DNA from: Thalassolituus sp. UBA674
GTDB lineage: Bacteria > Pseudomonadota > Gammaproteobacteria > Pseudomonadales > Oceanobacteraceae
Assembly (NCBI GenBank): GCA_002298335.1
Contig: DBNK01000027.1
Coordinates: 62,001 to 126,000, forward strand
Reading direction: 5' to 3'
Length of the DNA stretch: 64,000 bases
The notes under the pieces: model-generated
Database searches by the model: none
Told to the model about the DNA's origin: nothing
The model's input: only the letters and a program-made list of their open reading frames with translations
Shown: positions 14,472 to 22,544 of the stretch, piece after piece
Layout: each line of letters opens with the position of its first letter
Position numbering within the stretch: position 1 is the stretch's first letter
Made by a program: the position numbers and the translations under genes

Positions 14472-15223
14472 TATTGTGCCCCCGGTGCGTATACCAGTTG
14501 TGTTTCTGAGTCGTCAGTTGATTGCCAATAATCCAAGCCCGTGCGCATTTCAAACTGCTCGAAGTCATCTGGAATAATTGTGTCTTTGAGTTCGATGCCA
14601 ACAAATCCGCTACTCTGATCTGCTGAATAATCCTGTTGATAAATACTTGTTGGATCGTCAATGCGTATATCTCCGAGACCGGAGACCGGAGCGCTATTCT
14701 GTGTCAGCTCTATAGCTTGTATGTACCCATCTAAAAGCTGAGTTGTGATGGTACCCGCGGAGTTTGTGCGCATACCGATATATGCAGTATATGTCCGCCC
14801 CAGTAATTCTGGACTGGAGTGTGTTGTCGAGTATTCATAATTACCGTCGATATAAATTAAAAAATCCGCCCCGGATTTGATCAGTTGAATATCGTGGATC
14901 AAACCGTCTGCAATTTCAGTTGTACCGTTCCCTGGGGTTTTACCCGGTGTTTCCAGTTTAATGACTGTTTTGCCTGCATCGTCTGTGCTGCTGATACGAA
15001 AATATTCGGCGGTGTTGTCAGTGCAGAATGTGATCAATGATTGAGTGTTACCGTTAATTAAAAATTTAATGCGTAGCTTGAAATCTCCGAGCAATTCTAA
15101 GTTCTCGATAACCCCGTACTGGACACCACTCATCTGCAACAAATAGCGTTGCAGAATGGTTGTCCGAATCGCATCCCGCAGCGCATTTTTAACCGGCGCT
15201 CCCAGTGGTGACCGCAACATCAT
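14471..15223 (-). CDS. Putative tail-fibre/adhesin with lectin-like domain, 250 aa
   Basis: A 250-aa beta-rich protein with a concanavalin/LamG-like pattern (residues about 45-175: ENLELLGDFKLRIKFLING, FLIYIDGNYEYSTTHSS, LLGRTYTAYIGMRTNSAGT). Such jelly-roll domains bind surface glycans in tail fibres. Lower GC than the neighbouring phage genes, as expected of a frequently exchanged host-range gene. It overlaps the o-spanin stop (ATGA). Identity as a fibre is inferred from fold pattern and position; no family match was run. Confidence 0.55.
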   Translation of the reverse strand: MMLRSPLGAPVKNALRDAIRTTILQRYLLQMSGVQYGVIENLELLGDFKLRIKFLINGNTQSLITFCTDNTAEYFRISSTDDAGKTVIKLETPGKTPGNGTTEIADGLIHDIQLIKSGADFLIYIDGNYEYSTTHSSPELLGRTYTAYIGMRTNSAGTITTQLLDGYIQAIELTQNSAPVSGLGDIRIDDPTSIYQQDYSADQSSGFVGIELKDTIIPDDFEQFEMRTGLDYWQSTDDSETQLVYAPGAQ

Positions 15224-15546
15224 TCAATCCCCTCTGTATGCGTGCTCTGAATAATCCCTTCAAGCTCCTCGGCGTATTGCCGCAGCAATCGCTGACGCGT
15301 CACCAGGGTCTCGTAGGTTTCAACACTCAGGCATTTCAGATCGTCTGCCGGTACCGGCGGCAGGATCGGGCGCGGTGGTGACTCCAGCGCAACAACGACT
15401 GGAACGGTTACAACCTCTGCCGGTGGTGTGGCGCATCCCGACATAAACAGCACAGCAGCCAGAGCAGCTGGCGCTGGCAGGCTGCAGCTGTTAATCCCAC
15501 TCGTTATTAAAATGATCGCGGCGGTGGCGAGCGATTTCATCCGCAT
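15220..15546 (-). CDS. Rz1-like o-spanin lipoprotein
   Basis: A 108-aa ORF that overlaps the 3' end of the Rz-like gene in another frame, the typical Rz/Rz1 nesting. A hydrophobic N-terminus leads to a lipobox (LFMSGC), followed by a proline-rich stretch (PPRPILPPVPADD) and a C-terminal helix. It would be anchored in the outer membrane and join the i-spanin to fuse the membranes at lysis. The ATG at 15546 has GAGG 9 nt upstream. Its N-terminal signal is longer than usual for Rz1. Confidence 0.65.
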   Translation of the reverse strand: MRMKSLATAAIILITSGINSCSLPAPAALAAVLFMSGCATPPAEVVTVPVVVALESPPRPILPPVPADDLKCLSVETYETLVTRQRLLRQYAEELEGIIQSTHTEGIE

Positions 15547-15766
15547 CGGTTTTTGCCTCTGTCTGGTGGCGCTGTTTCAGTTCATTCTGTGCCGTGATCT
15601 GGCGCTGCTGCTGATCAGCGCGCGCTGTTGCTGCAGCGGTGTTTTCACGCTCGCGTACGGCACTATCCATCGCGTTCTTTTTTTCCTGCTCGGTCAGTCG
15701 CCCCCGGTACAACATGACGATAAATGCGAGGGAGGCCGCCAGCAGGCCGAGTATTTTTTTAACCAT
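15491..15766 (-). CDS. Rz-like i-spanin
   Basis: A 91-aa protein: N-terminal membrane anchor (MVKKILGLLAASLAFIVMLY) and a long periplasmic coiled coil (about 22-88, with ENTAAATARADQQQRQITAQ). This is the i-spanin layout. It follows the holin-like gene and overlaps the o-spanin. The ATG at 15766 is chosen for its GAGG site; the longer ORF has no supported start. Confidence 0.7.
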   Translation of the reverse strand: MVKKILGLLAASLAFIVMLYRGRLTEQEKKNAMDSAVRERENTAAATARADQQQRQITAQNELKQRHQTEAKTDADEIARHRRDHFNNEWD

Positions 15767-15992
15767 TGGGCGGCCTCGCTGTTTTCTCGGTGTGTTCACG
15801 CGCGGTCCACACGGCCAACAGGCCGGTGGCGGCAATGCCGAATTCCGTACCCGTCATTAACGGCACCGGGCCCAGTGGCGTTACCAGCCCGCTCAGGGCG
15901 AATTTAATGATCAGAATCATCAGGCACAGCGCTACCCAGAACAGAGTTGCAGACTGTTTGCCACGGCTGTCGCAGAGGGTCGGCGTTTTCAT
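15759..15992 (-). CDS. Holin-like protein, 77 aa
   Basis: A 77-aa protein with two membrane segments (about residues 14-38, SATLFWVALCLMILIIKFAL, and 47-65, MTGTEFGIAATGLLAVWTA) and a charged C-terminal tail: a class II holin pattern. Its start overlaps the amidase stop as ATGA, and its stop overlaps the Rz-like gene. It probably forms the hole that lets the amidase reach the wall. Confidence 0.7.
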   Translation of the reverse strand: MKTPTLCDSRGKQSATLFWVALCLMILIIKFALSGLVTPLGPVPLMTGTEFGIAATGLLAVWTAREHTEKTARPPNG

Positions 15993-16501
15993 TCGATGGC
16001 CTCCAGAATGTTCTCCTGCTCTGGTGTGGAAAATCGTTCCAGCCATGCGGCGACATCAAAGCCTGGGCAGGTTTTACCGTCGTAAAGATCGCGGTGGCCG
16101 ACCACGTCAGCCTCGCTGATTCCGAAGCGGTTAATCAGGTAATAAACCAGCGCCTCAAGTGCCACCCATTGCTCACTGGTGAACTGATCGGTGCCGACCA
16201 GGCAGATGCCGATGGTATCGGCATTGTGGCCCTGCACATGCGCGCCGGTTTCCAGCAGTGGACGCCCGGAGACAACCCGGCCATCCAGTTCAATCACATA
16301 GTGATAGCCAATGTGCGCCAGCGGCGGGCAGCACTGCCACGCCGGATAATTGGGCGCAAAAGGGATGGTCGCCTCCCGTTTAAAGCCGCGTTCTTTATGC
16401 CAGCGATCAATATCCTCGGCGGTGAATTTCTTCCCGTTCGGAGTGGCCGCGCAGTGAATGACGATGCGTTTAATGTCTGATGCCGTTCTGAGTTTGCCCA
16501 T
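15989..16501 (-). CDS. N-acetylmuramoyl-L-alanine amidase (endolysin)
   Basis: A 170-aa Amidase_2-type enzyme. Zinc ligands and motifs are visible: VIHCAAT, HIGYHYVI, ETGAHVQGHNADTIGICLVG, and GHRDLYDGKTCPGFD. It cleaves the bond between muramic acid and L-alanine in peptidoglycan during lysis. No signal peptide, so it depends on the holin. The start at 16501 has an AGG about 9 nt upstream; an ATG three codons earlier is the alternative. It heads the leftward lysis operon, and the dyad 16556-16573 lies 55 bp upstream. Confidence 0.88.
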   Translation of the reverse strand: MGKLRTASDIKRIVIHCAATPNGKKFTAEDIDRWHKERGFKREATIPFAPNYPAWQCCPPLAHIGYHYVIELDGRVVSGRPLLETGAHVQGHNADTIGICLVGTDQFTSEQWVALEALVYYLINRFGISEADVVGHRDLYDGKTCPGFDVAAWLERFSTPEQENILEAIE

Positions 16502-16555
16502 GGTGGCCATCCTGATCTGATTGAGGCCAGTCTGCACGGGCGCGCGCGGAGAATC

Positions 16556-16573
16556 TTTTAAAGCACTTTAAAA
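16556..16573 (-). promoter_or_regulatory. Dyad motif upstream of lysis operon
   Basis: TTTTAAAG-CA-CTTTAAAA is a perfect 8-2-8 dyad in the gap between the leftward amidase and the rightward head operon. It shares sequence and CG-rich flank with 487-504. The gap also has GGTAC-N7-GTACC nearer the rightward gene. Candidate late-activator (Mor/C-type) site. Confidence 0.55.
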
Positions 16574-16639
16574 TAATCAGGAGGTGGTAATAGGTACACT
16601 GAAAGTACCCTGAGAGGTCAATAAATACGAGGTTACTCT

Positions 16640-17029
16640 ATGGATTTTGCCAGTGCATTAAAAGATTGGTGGCCGTTGATTATTCTGATTTTTAACGGTC
16701 TGGCGATCTGGATTGCCTGGTCGTTCCGACGGTCGACCGTCAGCCCGGATGATTTTAAACAGCTCACCAGCGATATCACGGATGCCATCACGGCGCTGGA
16801 TAAAGATGTGAAACGCCAGCTCGGCGAACACGAAAAACGCATCCTCACGGTCGAGGGTGAAGTTAAAGGGCTGCCGAAACACGATGATCTTAAGGATATA
16901 CACACGCGCCTGGGCGGTGTGTCGCGGCAATTGTCTGAAGTCGTGGGTTCAACCAGTGCGATGGCAAACCAGACCGCGACTATCTATCAGTATCTCCTCA
17001 CTCTCAATAACGCGGGGAAAGGCCAATGA
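16640..17029 (+). CDS. DUF2730 family protein (Mu gp25-like)
   Basis: A 129-aa protein: one N-terminal membrane segment (WWPLIILIFNGLAIWIAWSF, about residues 10-29) followed by a coiled coil (about 35-85). The DUF2730 pattern is common in Mu-like phages, immediately before the gp26- and gp27-like genes, as here. It opens the rightward head operon. Function unknown. It overlaps the next gene by 4 nt. Confidence 0.82.
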   Translation: MDFASALKDWWPLIILIFNGLAIWIAWSFRRSTVSPDDFKQLTSDITDAITALDKDVKRQLGEHEKRILTVEGEVKGLPKHDDLKDIHTRLGGVSRQLSEVVGSTSAMANQTATIYQYLLTLNNAGKGQ

Positions 17030-17325
17030 ATTTTGCTGAAATCGTTACTCAGCAGCAGCGGCTGCTGATCCTGCAGATGCTGGAGCAGGATGCGGCGTAC
17101 AGCCACAACGAGGGTGTGCTGCAGTCGGGCCTGCAATACATGGGGCACGCGATCAGCCGCGATGCGCTGCGCGCCAGCATGGACTGGCTGAGCGATGTGG
17201 CGCTGATCACCGTGAGCGAGATGCCTGGCGTGGGAAAAATCGCCAAAATCACCGCACGCGGGCTGGATGTCGCCCGTGGTCTGACCACGGTTACTGGTGT
17301 GGCGCGACCGCAGCCGGGAGCGTGA
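17026..17325 (+). CDS. Mu gp26-like protein (winged helix), 99 aa
   Basis: A 99-aa protein with a winged-helix pattern: QQQRLLILQMLEQDAAYSHN, then SRDALRASMDWLSDVALITV and a C-terminal TARGLDVARG. Proteins of this size and place in Mu-like phages (Mu gp26 position) are known as VpaChn25-type or ArsR-like. The role in head assembly or packaging is not known. Start overlaps the DUF2730 stop as ATGA. Confidence 0.75.
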   Translation: MNFAEIVTQQQRLLILQMLEQDAAYSHNEGVLQSGLQYMGHAISRDALRASMDWLSDVALITVSEMPGVGKIAKITARGLDVARGLTTVTGVARPQPGA

Positions 17326-17326
17326 T

Positions 17327-17905
17327 ATGGGACGCCAATCATCGATAAAACAACTCGCCCCTGACATTCTGGAGCAGCTGCATGAGCTGCTGCGTGATCC
17401 ACGGATAAACCAGCTGGATGCAACGGCCAAAATCAACGCGCTGTTAGAAGAGCGCGGTGAAGAGCCCGTCAGTAAAAGCGCAGTCAACCGCTACAAGCTC
17501 AGTATGGATCAGGTTGGCGCGGCAATTCGCGAATCCCGCGAAATGGCGGAGATCTGGATCGGCAAGCTGGGCGCAGCCCCGCAAAGCAAAGTCGCTAACC
17601 TCACGTCTGAAATCATCCGGAATTCGTTGATAGACCTGTCCCTGGCAATCCAGAAAATCACCATGGGCGAACACGACCCGGAAGTGATCGCCGGTGCGGT
17701 GAAGATGATTAAAGACTTGTCGTATAGCCACGAAAAGTTGGAAAAAGCTGTCAGCGAAACCACCGCTCGTGAAGCGAAAATCAAAGAAGCCGCACGCAAA
17801 GAAGCGCTGGAAGAGGCCGCCGAAAACGCTGAAAGCGCAGCACGTGCTCAGGGTATGGACGAAGACCAGGTGAAATTCTGGCGCAATAAAGTGCTGGGTG
17901 TTTAA
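17327..17905 (+). CDS. DUF3486 small terminase subunit (Mu gp27-like)
   Basis: A 192-aa helical protein starting MGRQSSIKQLAPDILEQLHE, with the DUF3486 pattern: an N-terminal helix-turn-helix-like part (RINQLDATAKINALLEERG, then SKSAVNRYKLSMD), followed by long helices and an alanine-rich coiled coil (residues 140-175). It recognises packaging DNA and partners with the large terminase directly downstream. The ATG at 17327 has GGGAG 7 nt upstream; the longer ORF start is less likely. Confidence 0.85.
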   Translation: MGRQSSIKQLAPDILEQLHELLRDPRINQLDATAKINALLEERGEEPVSKSAVNRYKLSMDQVGAAIRESREMAEIWIGKLGAAPQSKVANLTSEIIRNSLIDLSLAIQKITMGEHDPEVIAGAVKMIKDLSYSHEKLEKAVSETTAREAKIKEAARKEALEEAAENAESAARAQGMDEDQVKFWRNKVLGV

Positions 17906-17907
17906 TC

Positions 17908-19524
17908 ATGGCCATCAAGCCGCTGGGCGACACTCTACGCTGTGTTGAATGGGAAGAACTGCCCACACGAGCGCGTGAAATTCCAGAAGGTTTCGACCCG
18001 TCGGCTGAAGGCGTATTGATGAAGCACCAGGTGGAGTGGTTACGAATCACTGCACCAATTAAGGTGTGTGAGAAAGGCCGTCGTACTGGTATTACGTTCG
18101 CCGAGGGGCTTGATGCACCACTGACGGCAGGTGCAACAAAAGAAGCCGGTGGCATGGATGTGTATTACATCGGTGACACAAAAGAAAAAGGTCTGGAGTT
18201 TATTGGCTACTGCGCGAAATTCTCCAAGACGATCGCTCAGGCGCAGGCTGGCGGCATTTCAGAGATCGAAGAATTTCTGTTTGAAGACCAACAGGAAGAT
18301 GGCACAACTAAGCAGATCACCAGCTACCGCATTCGCTACGCCTCCGGTTTTAAAATTGTCGCGCTATCCAGTAACCCAGCCAATATTCGTGGTTTGCAGG
18401 GTAAGGTCATAATTGATGAGGCGGCGTTCCACAGAAATGTGGCGGCGGTGATTGATGCGGCGACTGCACTGCTGATCTGGGGTGGGCGCGTTTCTATTAT
18501 CAGTACGCATTTCGGACGCGCGAATCCGTTTAACGCTCTGATTAATGACATCCGAGACCTTCGCTACGGCGACAGCGCTGAAGTATATAAATGCTCGTTT
18601 GACGATGCGGTAGCCAATGGGCTCTATGAGCGCGTCTGCATGATGAAGGGCGAGAAGGCGACGATCGAAGGCAAAGCCAAATGGTACGCCACGATCCGCA
18701 ACGGTTACGGGCCTCGTAAGGCGCAAATGCGCGAAGAGCTGGACGCAATACCGCGCGACGGTACCGGCACCAGTATGCCGGGCATCTGGATTGATAACGC
18801 AATGCCGAGCGAGCCGCATCGGCCTGTGGTGCGACTGAAACTCACTGATGATTTTGCCGCTAAGCCGGTTGATGAGCGAGAGTCGTGGTGCGATGACTGG
18901 ATTAAAAAGTACATCGACCCTGTGCTGGCGTTGTGTAATCCCGAGCACCTTCACGTCTTCGGTCATGACTTTGCCCGCCACCGCGATTATTCCATCTTTG
19001 CTCCGCTGGCGATTGAGCCAGGGCGGCAGCGTTATTGCCCGTTTGTACTGGAAATGCACAAGGTGCCTACCCGGCAGCAAGAGCAGATTATCTGGTACAT
19101 CCTCGACCGGCTACCGCGTTTCTGTGGTGGTGCGATGGACGCGACCGGCTCCGGCGAAACGCTGGCCGAATACACGGCTGATAAGTACGGCAGCGGCATG
19201 ATCGCTCAGGTGAAACTCAACAGAGCCTGGTACGGCAGTTGGATGCCGAAAATGATTCAGCAGTTTGAAGACGGGACTATACAGGTACCGAAAGACCAGG
19301 ATCTCGCCAACGATCTGCGAGCGGTGGAAGAAGTCGACGGCATTCCGATGGTGGTTAAGCAGCGCCGACAGGATCTGAAAGACCCGGACACCTATCGCCA
19401 CGGCGATTTTTCCCCGGCGCTGGCGCTGGCGGTGTTTGCCAGCATTGAAATGCGCCAGGGTCCGGTCGAGGTTTCCAGTCGTCATCGCCGTCAGTCGGCG
19501 TCAATGTTTGAGGGTTACCAATAA
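17908..19524 (+). CDS. Large terminase subunit (Mu gp28-like)
   Basis: A 538-aa protein. The N-terminal ATPase has KGRRTGIT (about residues 56-63) as Walker A, VIIDEAAF (about 167-174) as Walker B and SIISTHFG as coupling motif. The C-terminal RNase H-like nuclease has acidic positions in HVFGHDFARH (near 354) and GGAMDATGSGETLAE (near 410), with a terminal GDFSPALAL. It powers packaging and cuts DNA. It is followed directly by the portal gene, the two overlapping at TAATG. Confidence 0.92.
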   Translation: MAIKPLGDTLRCVEWEELPTRAREIPEGFDPSAEGVLMKHQVEWLRITAPIKVCEKGRRTGITFAEGLDAPLTAGATKEAGGMDVYYIGDTKEKGLEFIGYCAKFSKTIAQAQAGGISEIEEFLFEDQQEDGTTKQITSYRIRYASGFKIVALSSNPANIRGLQGKVIIDEAAFHRNVAAVIDAATALLIWGGRVSIISTHFGRANPFNALINDIRDLRYGDSAEVYKCSFDDAVANGLYERVCMMKGEKATIEGKAKWYATIRNGYGPRKAQMREELDAIPRDGTGTSMPGIWIDNAMPSEPHRPVVRLKLTDDFAAKPVDERESWCDDWIKKYIDPVLALCNPEHLHVFGHDFARHRDYSIFAPLAIEPGRQRYCPFVLEMHKVPTRQQEQIIWYILDRLPRFCGGAMDATGSGETLAEYTADKYGSGMIAQVKLNRAWYGSWMPKMIQQFEDGTIQVPKDQDLANDLRAVEEVDGIPMVVKQRRQDLKDPDTYRHGDFSPALALAVFASIEMRQGPVEVSSRHRRQSASMFEGYQ

Positions 19525-21770
19525 TGAAGAATGGCATCTGGGTATCGCCCGACCAGTTCGTTCAGTTCGCTGAAAAAAACGATCGCATGACTGACCACAT
19601 CGTGACCCGCGATCGCAGCCCGGATTTCACCGCGTTGGGTAACTACCTGCCGAACCCGGATCCGATTCTGCGCGCCAAGGGTAAGAGCGTTGCGATTTAC
19701 CGTGACCTGCGTGGCCACCCTGCGGTGGGTGGTGCGATCCGCCGTCGTAAATCAGCGGTGACCGCACTCGAGTGGGGACTGGATCGCGGCAAGGCCACAG
19801 CGCGTACGGAGTCGAATATTCAGACGATTCTGGATGACATGGATATCACGCAGCTGATCAAGGATATTCTCGAAGCGCCACTGTACGGTTATCAGCCGAT
19901 TGAGATTCTCTGGTCAAAAGGCCAGCGCTGGACAGCGCCAGAGCAGCTGATTGCTAAGCCACCCGAGTGGTTTGTGTTCGGTACCGAAGGCGATCTGCGT
20001 TTCCGCAGCCGTAAGTCGATGATCGAAGGCGAGGAGCTGTCGGAGCGGAAATTCCTGCTGCCGCGCAACGAGGCTACCTATCAGAATCCGTGGGGCGTTG
20101 CCGATCTGGCGATGGTGTTCTGGCCTGCCACATTCATGAAAGGCGGGCTGCGTTTCTGGGTTCAGTTTGCCGAGAAATACGGCACGCCGTGGCTGGTCGG
20201 TAAAGTGCCGCGCAACACCCAGCGCAATGTGAAGATGGATCTGGCGGATGATCTGGAGGCGATGATTCAGGATGCGATCGCGGTGATTCCAGATGACTCC
20301 AGCGTGGATATCATCGAGGCCGCCGCGAAGACCGGCGCGGCAGAAGCCTATGAGCGCCTGCTGATGTACTGCCGTTCGGAAATCAACATCGCACTGCTGG
20401 GCCAGAACCAGACCACCGAGAGCAACAGCACCAACGCCAGCGCCACTGCGGGTCTGGAAGTGGCTGATGATCTGCGCGACGGCGATGCCTCACTGGTTGA
20501 AAGCACGGTTGATCAGTTGATCGAGTGGATCATGTACGCGAATGGCATGAGTGGGCCAGCGCCGAAGTTCACCATGTACGAACAGGAAGAGATCGACGAC
20601 CGGCAGGCCAAGCGTGATGAGATTCTGAGCCGGACTGGTGTGACGTTCAGCAAGAGCTACTTCATGCGCTCGTACGATCTGGAAGAAGACGATATCGAAG
20701 ACGCGGCAGAGCCGGATCCACAACAACCTGCTGCGCCGGTACCGGATGTGCAGTTCGCTGAATCAGATCCTGGGGATGACATCAGCAAGCGCATCACCGA
20801 CCTGACAGATCAACTGCAACGCGACGGTGAAGAGCCGCTGAAAGAGTGGATCGATCGCGTGCGCCGCATGTCCGACCAGGCAGACAGCCTGACCGATCTG
20901 CACAACCGGCTGCTGAACGCGTACAGCGAGCTGCCGGACATCAGCATGCTGTCAGCGCTGCAGGTGGCATTCACCGTGGCGCAGGCGCGCGGTGTGGAGG
21001 ACGTGGCGAAAGAAGCCGGACAAGGCATGGTGATGTTCGCTGAGCCGGGCAATCCCTTCTATGAGCAGCTGGCAGCGTTGCAGATCCGTCTGCGCAATCT
21101 GGTACCGACCGAACGCTGGAGCGATATGCAGCGCGCCGGGCACGATCGCTCGTTCGTGGTGGCCGGGGCCATGAAGGCTGACCTGCTGAACGATCTGGCC
21201 GGTGCGGTGATGACTGCGATTGAAACCGGCGGCTCGATCGATGAATTCCGCCGTGACTTTGATCAGATCGTGGAGAAACACGGCTGGGCATATACCGGCG
21301 AGAAGAACTGGCGCACACGTACCATCTACGCGACCAATATGAAGTCGACGTACCACGCCGGGCGACTGGCACAGCTGAACGATCCGGAGCTGCTGAAGGT
21401 CGCGCCCCTGCGCATGTACCGTCATGGCGGCAGCGCGGAGCCACGCCTTGAACATCTGAAGTGGGACAAGCTGACTCTGCCTGCAGATCACCCGTGGTGG
21501 CAGACGCATTACACACCGAACGGCTGGGGCTGCAGCTGTTACGTGATCGCGGTATCTGAAGCCACCGCCAAGCGCATGGGGGGCCGGTTTGAAGATCCGG
21601 TACCGGACGCCGACGGCGATATCGATGAAGGCTGGGATTACGCACCTGGTGCAAGCGTCACCCAAGAGCTGCAGCAGATCGCCAGCAAGAAACAGATCAA
21701 TCTGGCGCAGACGCTGGCCGCCGCTTTCAAACTGGCGCTGGTTCGTGAACTCGGGGAGCGCTTCCTGTGA
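19524..21770 (+). CDS. Portal (DUF935/Mu gp29) fused to MuF-type head protein
   Basis: A 748-aa protein. Residues about 20-420 are the DUF935 portal: RGHPAVGGAIRRRKSAVTAL, FWVQFAEKYGTPWLVGKVPR, and NIALLGQNQTTESNSTNASA. The last 180 residues are a MuF/SPP1 gp7-type minor head domain: GWAYTGEKNWRTRTIYATNM, then SAEPRLEHLKWDKLTLPADHP and a PNGWGCSCYV. In Mu these are two proteins (gp29 and gpF). There is no stop or internal restart between them here, so a fusion or a natural long form is likely. It is packed between terminase and gpG with overlaps at both ends. Confidence 0.88.
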   Translation: MKNGIWVSPDQFVQFAEKNDRMTDHIVTRDRSPDFTALGNYLPNPDPILRAKGKSVAIYRDLRGHPAVGGAIRRRKSAVTALEWGLDRGKATARTESNIQTILDDMDITQLIKDILEAPLYGYQPIEILWSKGQRWTAPEQLIAKPPEWFVFGTEGDLRFRSRKSMIEGEELSERKFLLPRNEATYQNPWGVADLAMVFWPATFMKGGLRFWVQFAEKYGTPWLVGKVPRNTQRNVKMDLADDLEAMIQDAIAVIPDDSSVDIIEAAAKTGAAEAYERLLMYCRSEINIALLGQNQTTESNSTNASATAGLEVADDLRDGDASLVESTVDQLIEWIMYANGMSGPAPKFTMYEQEEIDDRQAKRDEILSRTGVTFSKSYFMRSYDLEEDDIEDAAEPDPQQPAAPVPDVQFAESDPGDDISKRITDLTDQLQRDGEEPLKEWIDRVRRMSDQADSLTDLHNRLLNAYSELPDISMLSALQVAFTVAQARGVEDVAKEAGQGMVMFAEPGNPFYEQLAALQIRLRNLVPTERWSDMQRAGHDRSFVVAGAMKADLLNDLAGAVMTAIETGGSIDEFRRDFDQIVEKHGWAYTGEKNWRTRTIYATNMKSTYHAGRLAQLNDPELLKVAPLRMYRHGGSAEPRLEHLKWDKLTLPADHPWWQTHYTPNGWGCSCYVIAVSEATAKRMGGRFEDPVPDADGDIDEGWDYAPGASVTQELQQIASKKQINLAQTLAAAFKLALVRELGERFL

Positions 21771-22255
21771 GCCTCACGGTTGAAGTAAACGATCAGGAAG
21801 TTACCTCGGCACTGGACGCATTGCTGGCATCGATCGGCAATGTGGATCCAGCACTGAAAGAGATCGGTGAATACCTGATCGACTCAACCAAGCAGCGGTT
21901 CCGAGACTCAGAAGCGCCGGACGGGTCAAAATGGGAAGACAACAGCCCGGTCACGCTGCTGAACTACGCCAGCCGGTTCAAAACCAAACGCGCCAGCCGG
22001 ATCCAGAAGAAGAAGCCGGGCATCGGTGAGACTAAACAGCTCAGCACTCAGATTCTCTACCAGGTGGTAAACGGTGAACTGCTAATTGGCTCACCGATGA
22101 TTTACGCGGGCACATTCCACTACGGCGCGAAGAAGGGACAGTACGGCAAACGCACACCGTGGGGGGTTATTCCTAAACGACCATTTCTCGGCTTGTCAGA
22201 TGACGATCGGGAAGCCTGCCTCGAAATTATCCGCGCTCATTTCGCACTTGCATAG
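21767..22255 (+). CDS. Phage virion morphogenesis protein (Mu gpG-like)
   Basis: A 162-aa protein of the phage virion morphogenesis family: VEVNDQEVTSALDALLASIG, IGEYLIDSTKQRFRDSEAPD and a C-terminal TPWGVIPKRPFLGLSDDD. It helps tail completion or head-tail joining. GTG start overlapping the portal stop (GTGA). It is the last phage gene before the host; in Mu the protease gene would come next, but here that gene is at the left edge on the other strand. Confidence 0.9.
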   Translation: MSLTVEVNDQEVTSALDALLASIGNVDPALKEIGEYLIDSTKQRFRDSEAPDGSKWEDNSPVTLLNYASRFKTKRASRIQKKKPGIGETKQLSTQILYQVVNGELLIGSPMIYAGTFHYGAKKGQYGKRTPWGVIPKRPFLGLSDDDREACLEIIRAHFALA

Positions 22256-22544
22256 TCTGCAACATTCTTACAGAACGCTTCCCGATATCTCCCGGTGGTT
22301 CCCGGTATATCCCGGATTTATCTCACCATTCTCTGATGATTTATATCAGTGGTGTTCAGCGAGGAACACAGCGCGAAGCAGGGGGAGGGGCACGCGCCCG
22401 GGGGATGCCATCCCCCAAAAAGCGATAAAAGAAAATGCATGGATTATCACGCCCGTGACCAGGCTATCAGATCATCGCAATAACGTTTACGCAAAGAAGC
22501 CGGAAAATCTGCATCGGAGAATAAAACAGCTCCCTTCTGAGCTC
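22256..22544. other. Prophage right-end region with phased repeats
   Basis: No gene. Four 10-bp units start at 22281, 22291, 22301 and 22311 (CCCGATATCT, CCCGGTGGTT, CCCGGTATAT, CCCGGATTTA). A stem GGGGGAT-GCC-ATCCCCC lies at 22400-22416, followed by A-rich sequence, and AACGTTTACGCAAAG lies near 22484. The phage end must be here, since polB ends intact at 22545. The exact terminal CA cannot be fixed without the left end. Confidence 0.6.

Larger units (their letters stand above)
1..22540. mobile_element. Mu-like transposable prophage, left end outside the window
   Basis: The block carries a DDE transposase followed by a MuB-type ATPase, GemA, Mor, a divergent repressor, lysis genes, terminase, portal/MuF, gpG and a Mu-I-like protease. 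Together these define a transposable (Mu/BcepMu-type) prophage. The right boundary must lie between the gpG stop (22255) and the intact polB stop (22545). The left end is not in the window, so terminal repeats and target-site duplication cannot be checked. Gene order differs from Mu: the protease that normally follows gpG lies at the other end on the opposite strand. Capsid and tail genes presumably lie further left. Confidence 0.9.

Noticed and set aside
22400..22416. GGGGGAT/ATCCCCC stem as a terminator
   Set aside because: A-run lies 3' on the plus strand and T-run 5' on the minus strand, the wrong order for both directions.
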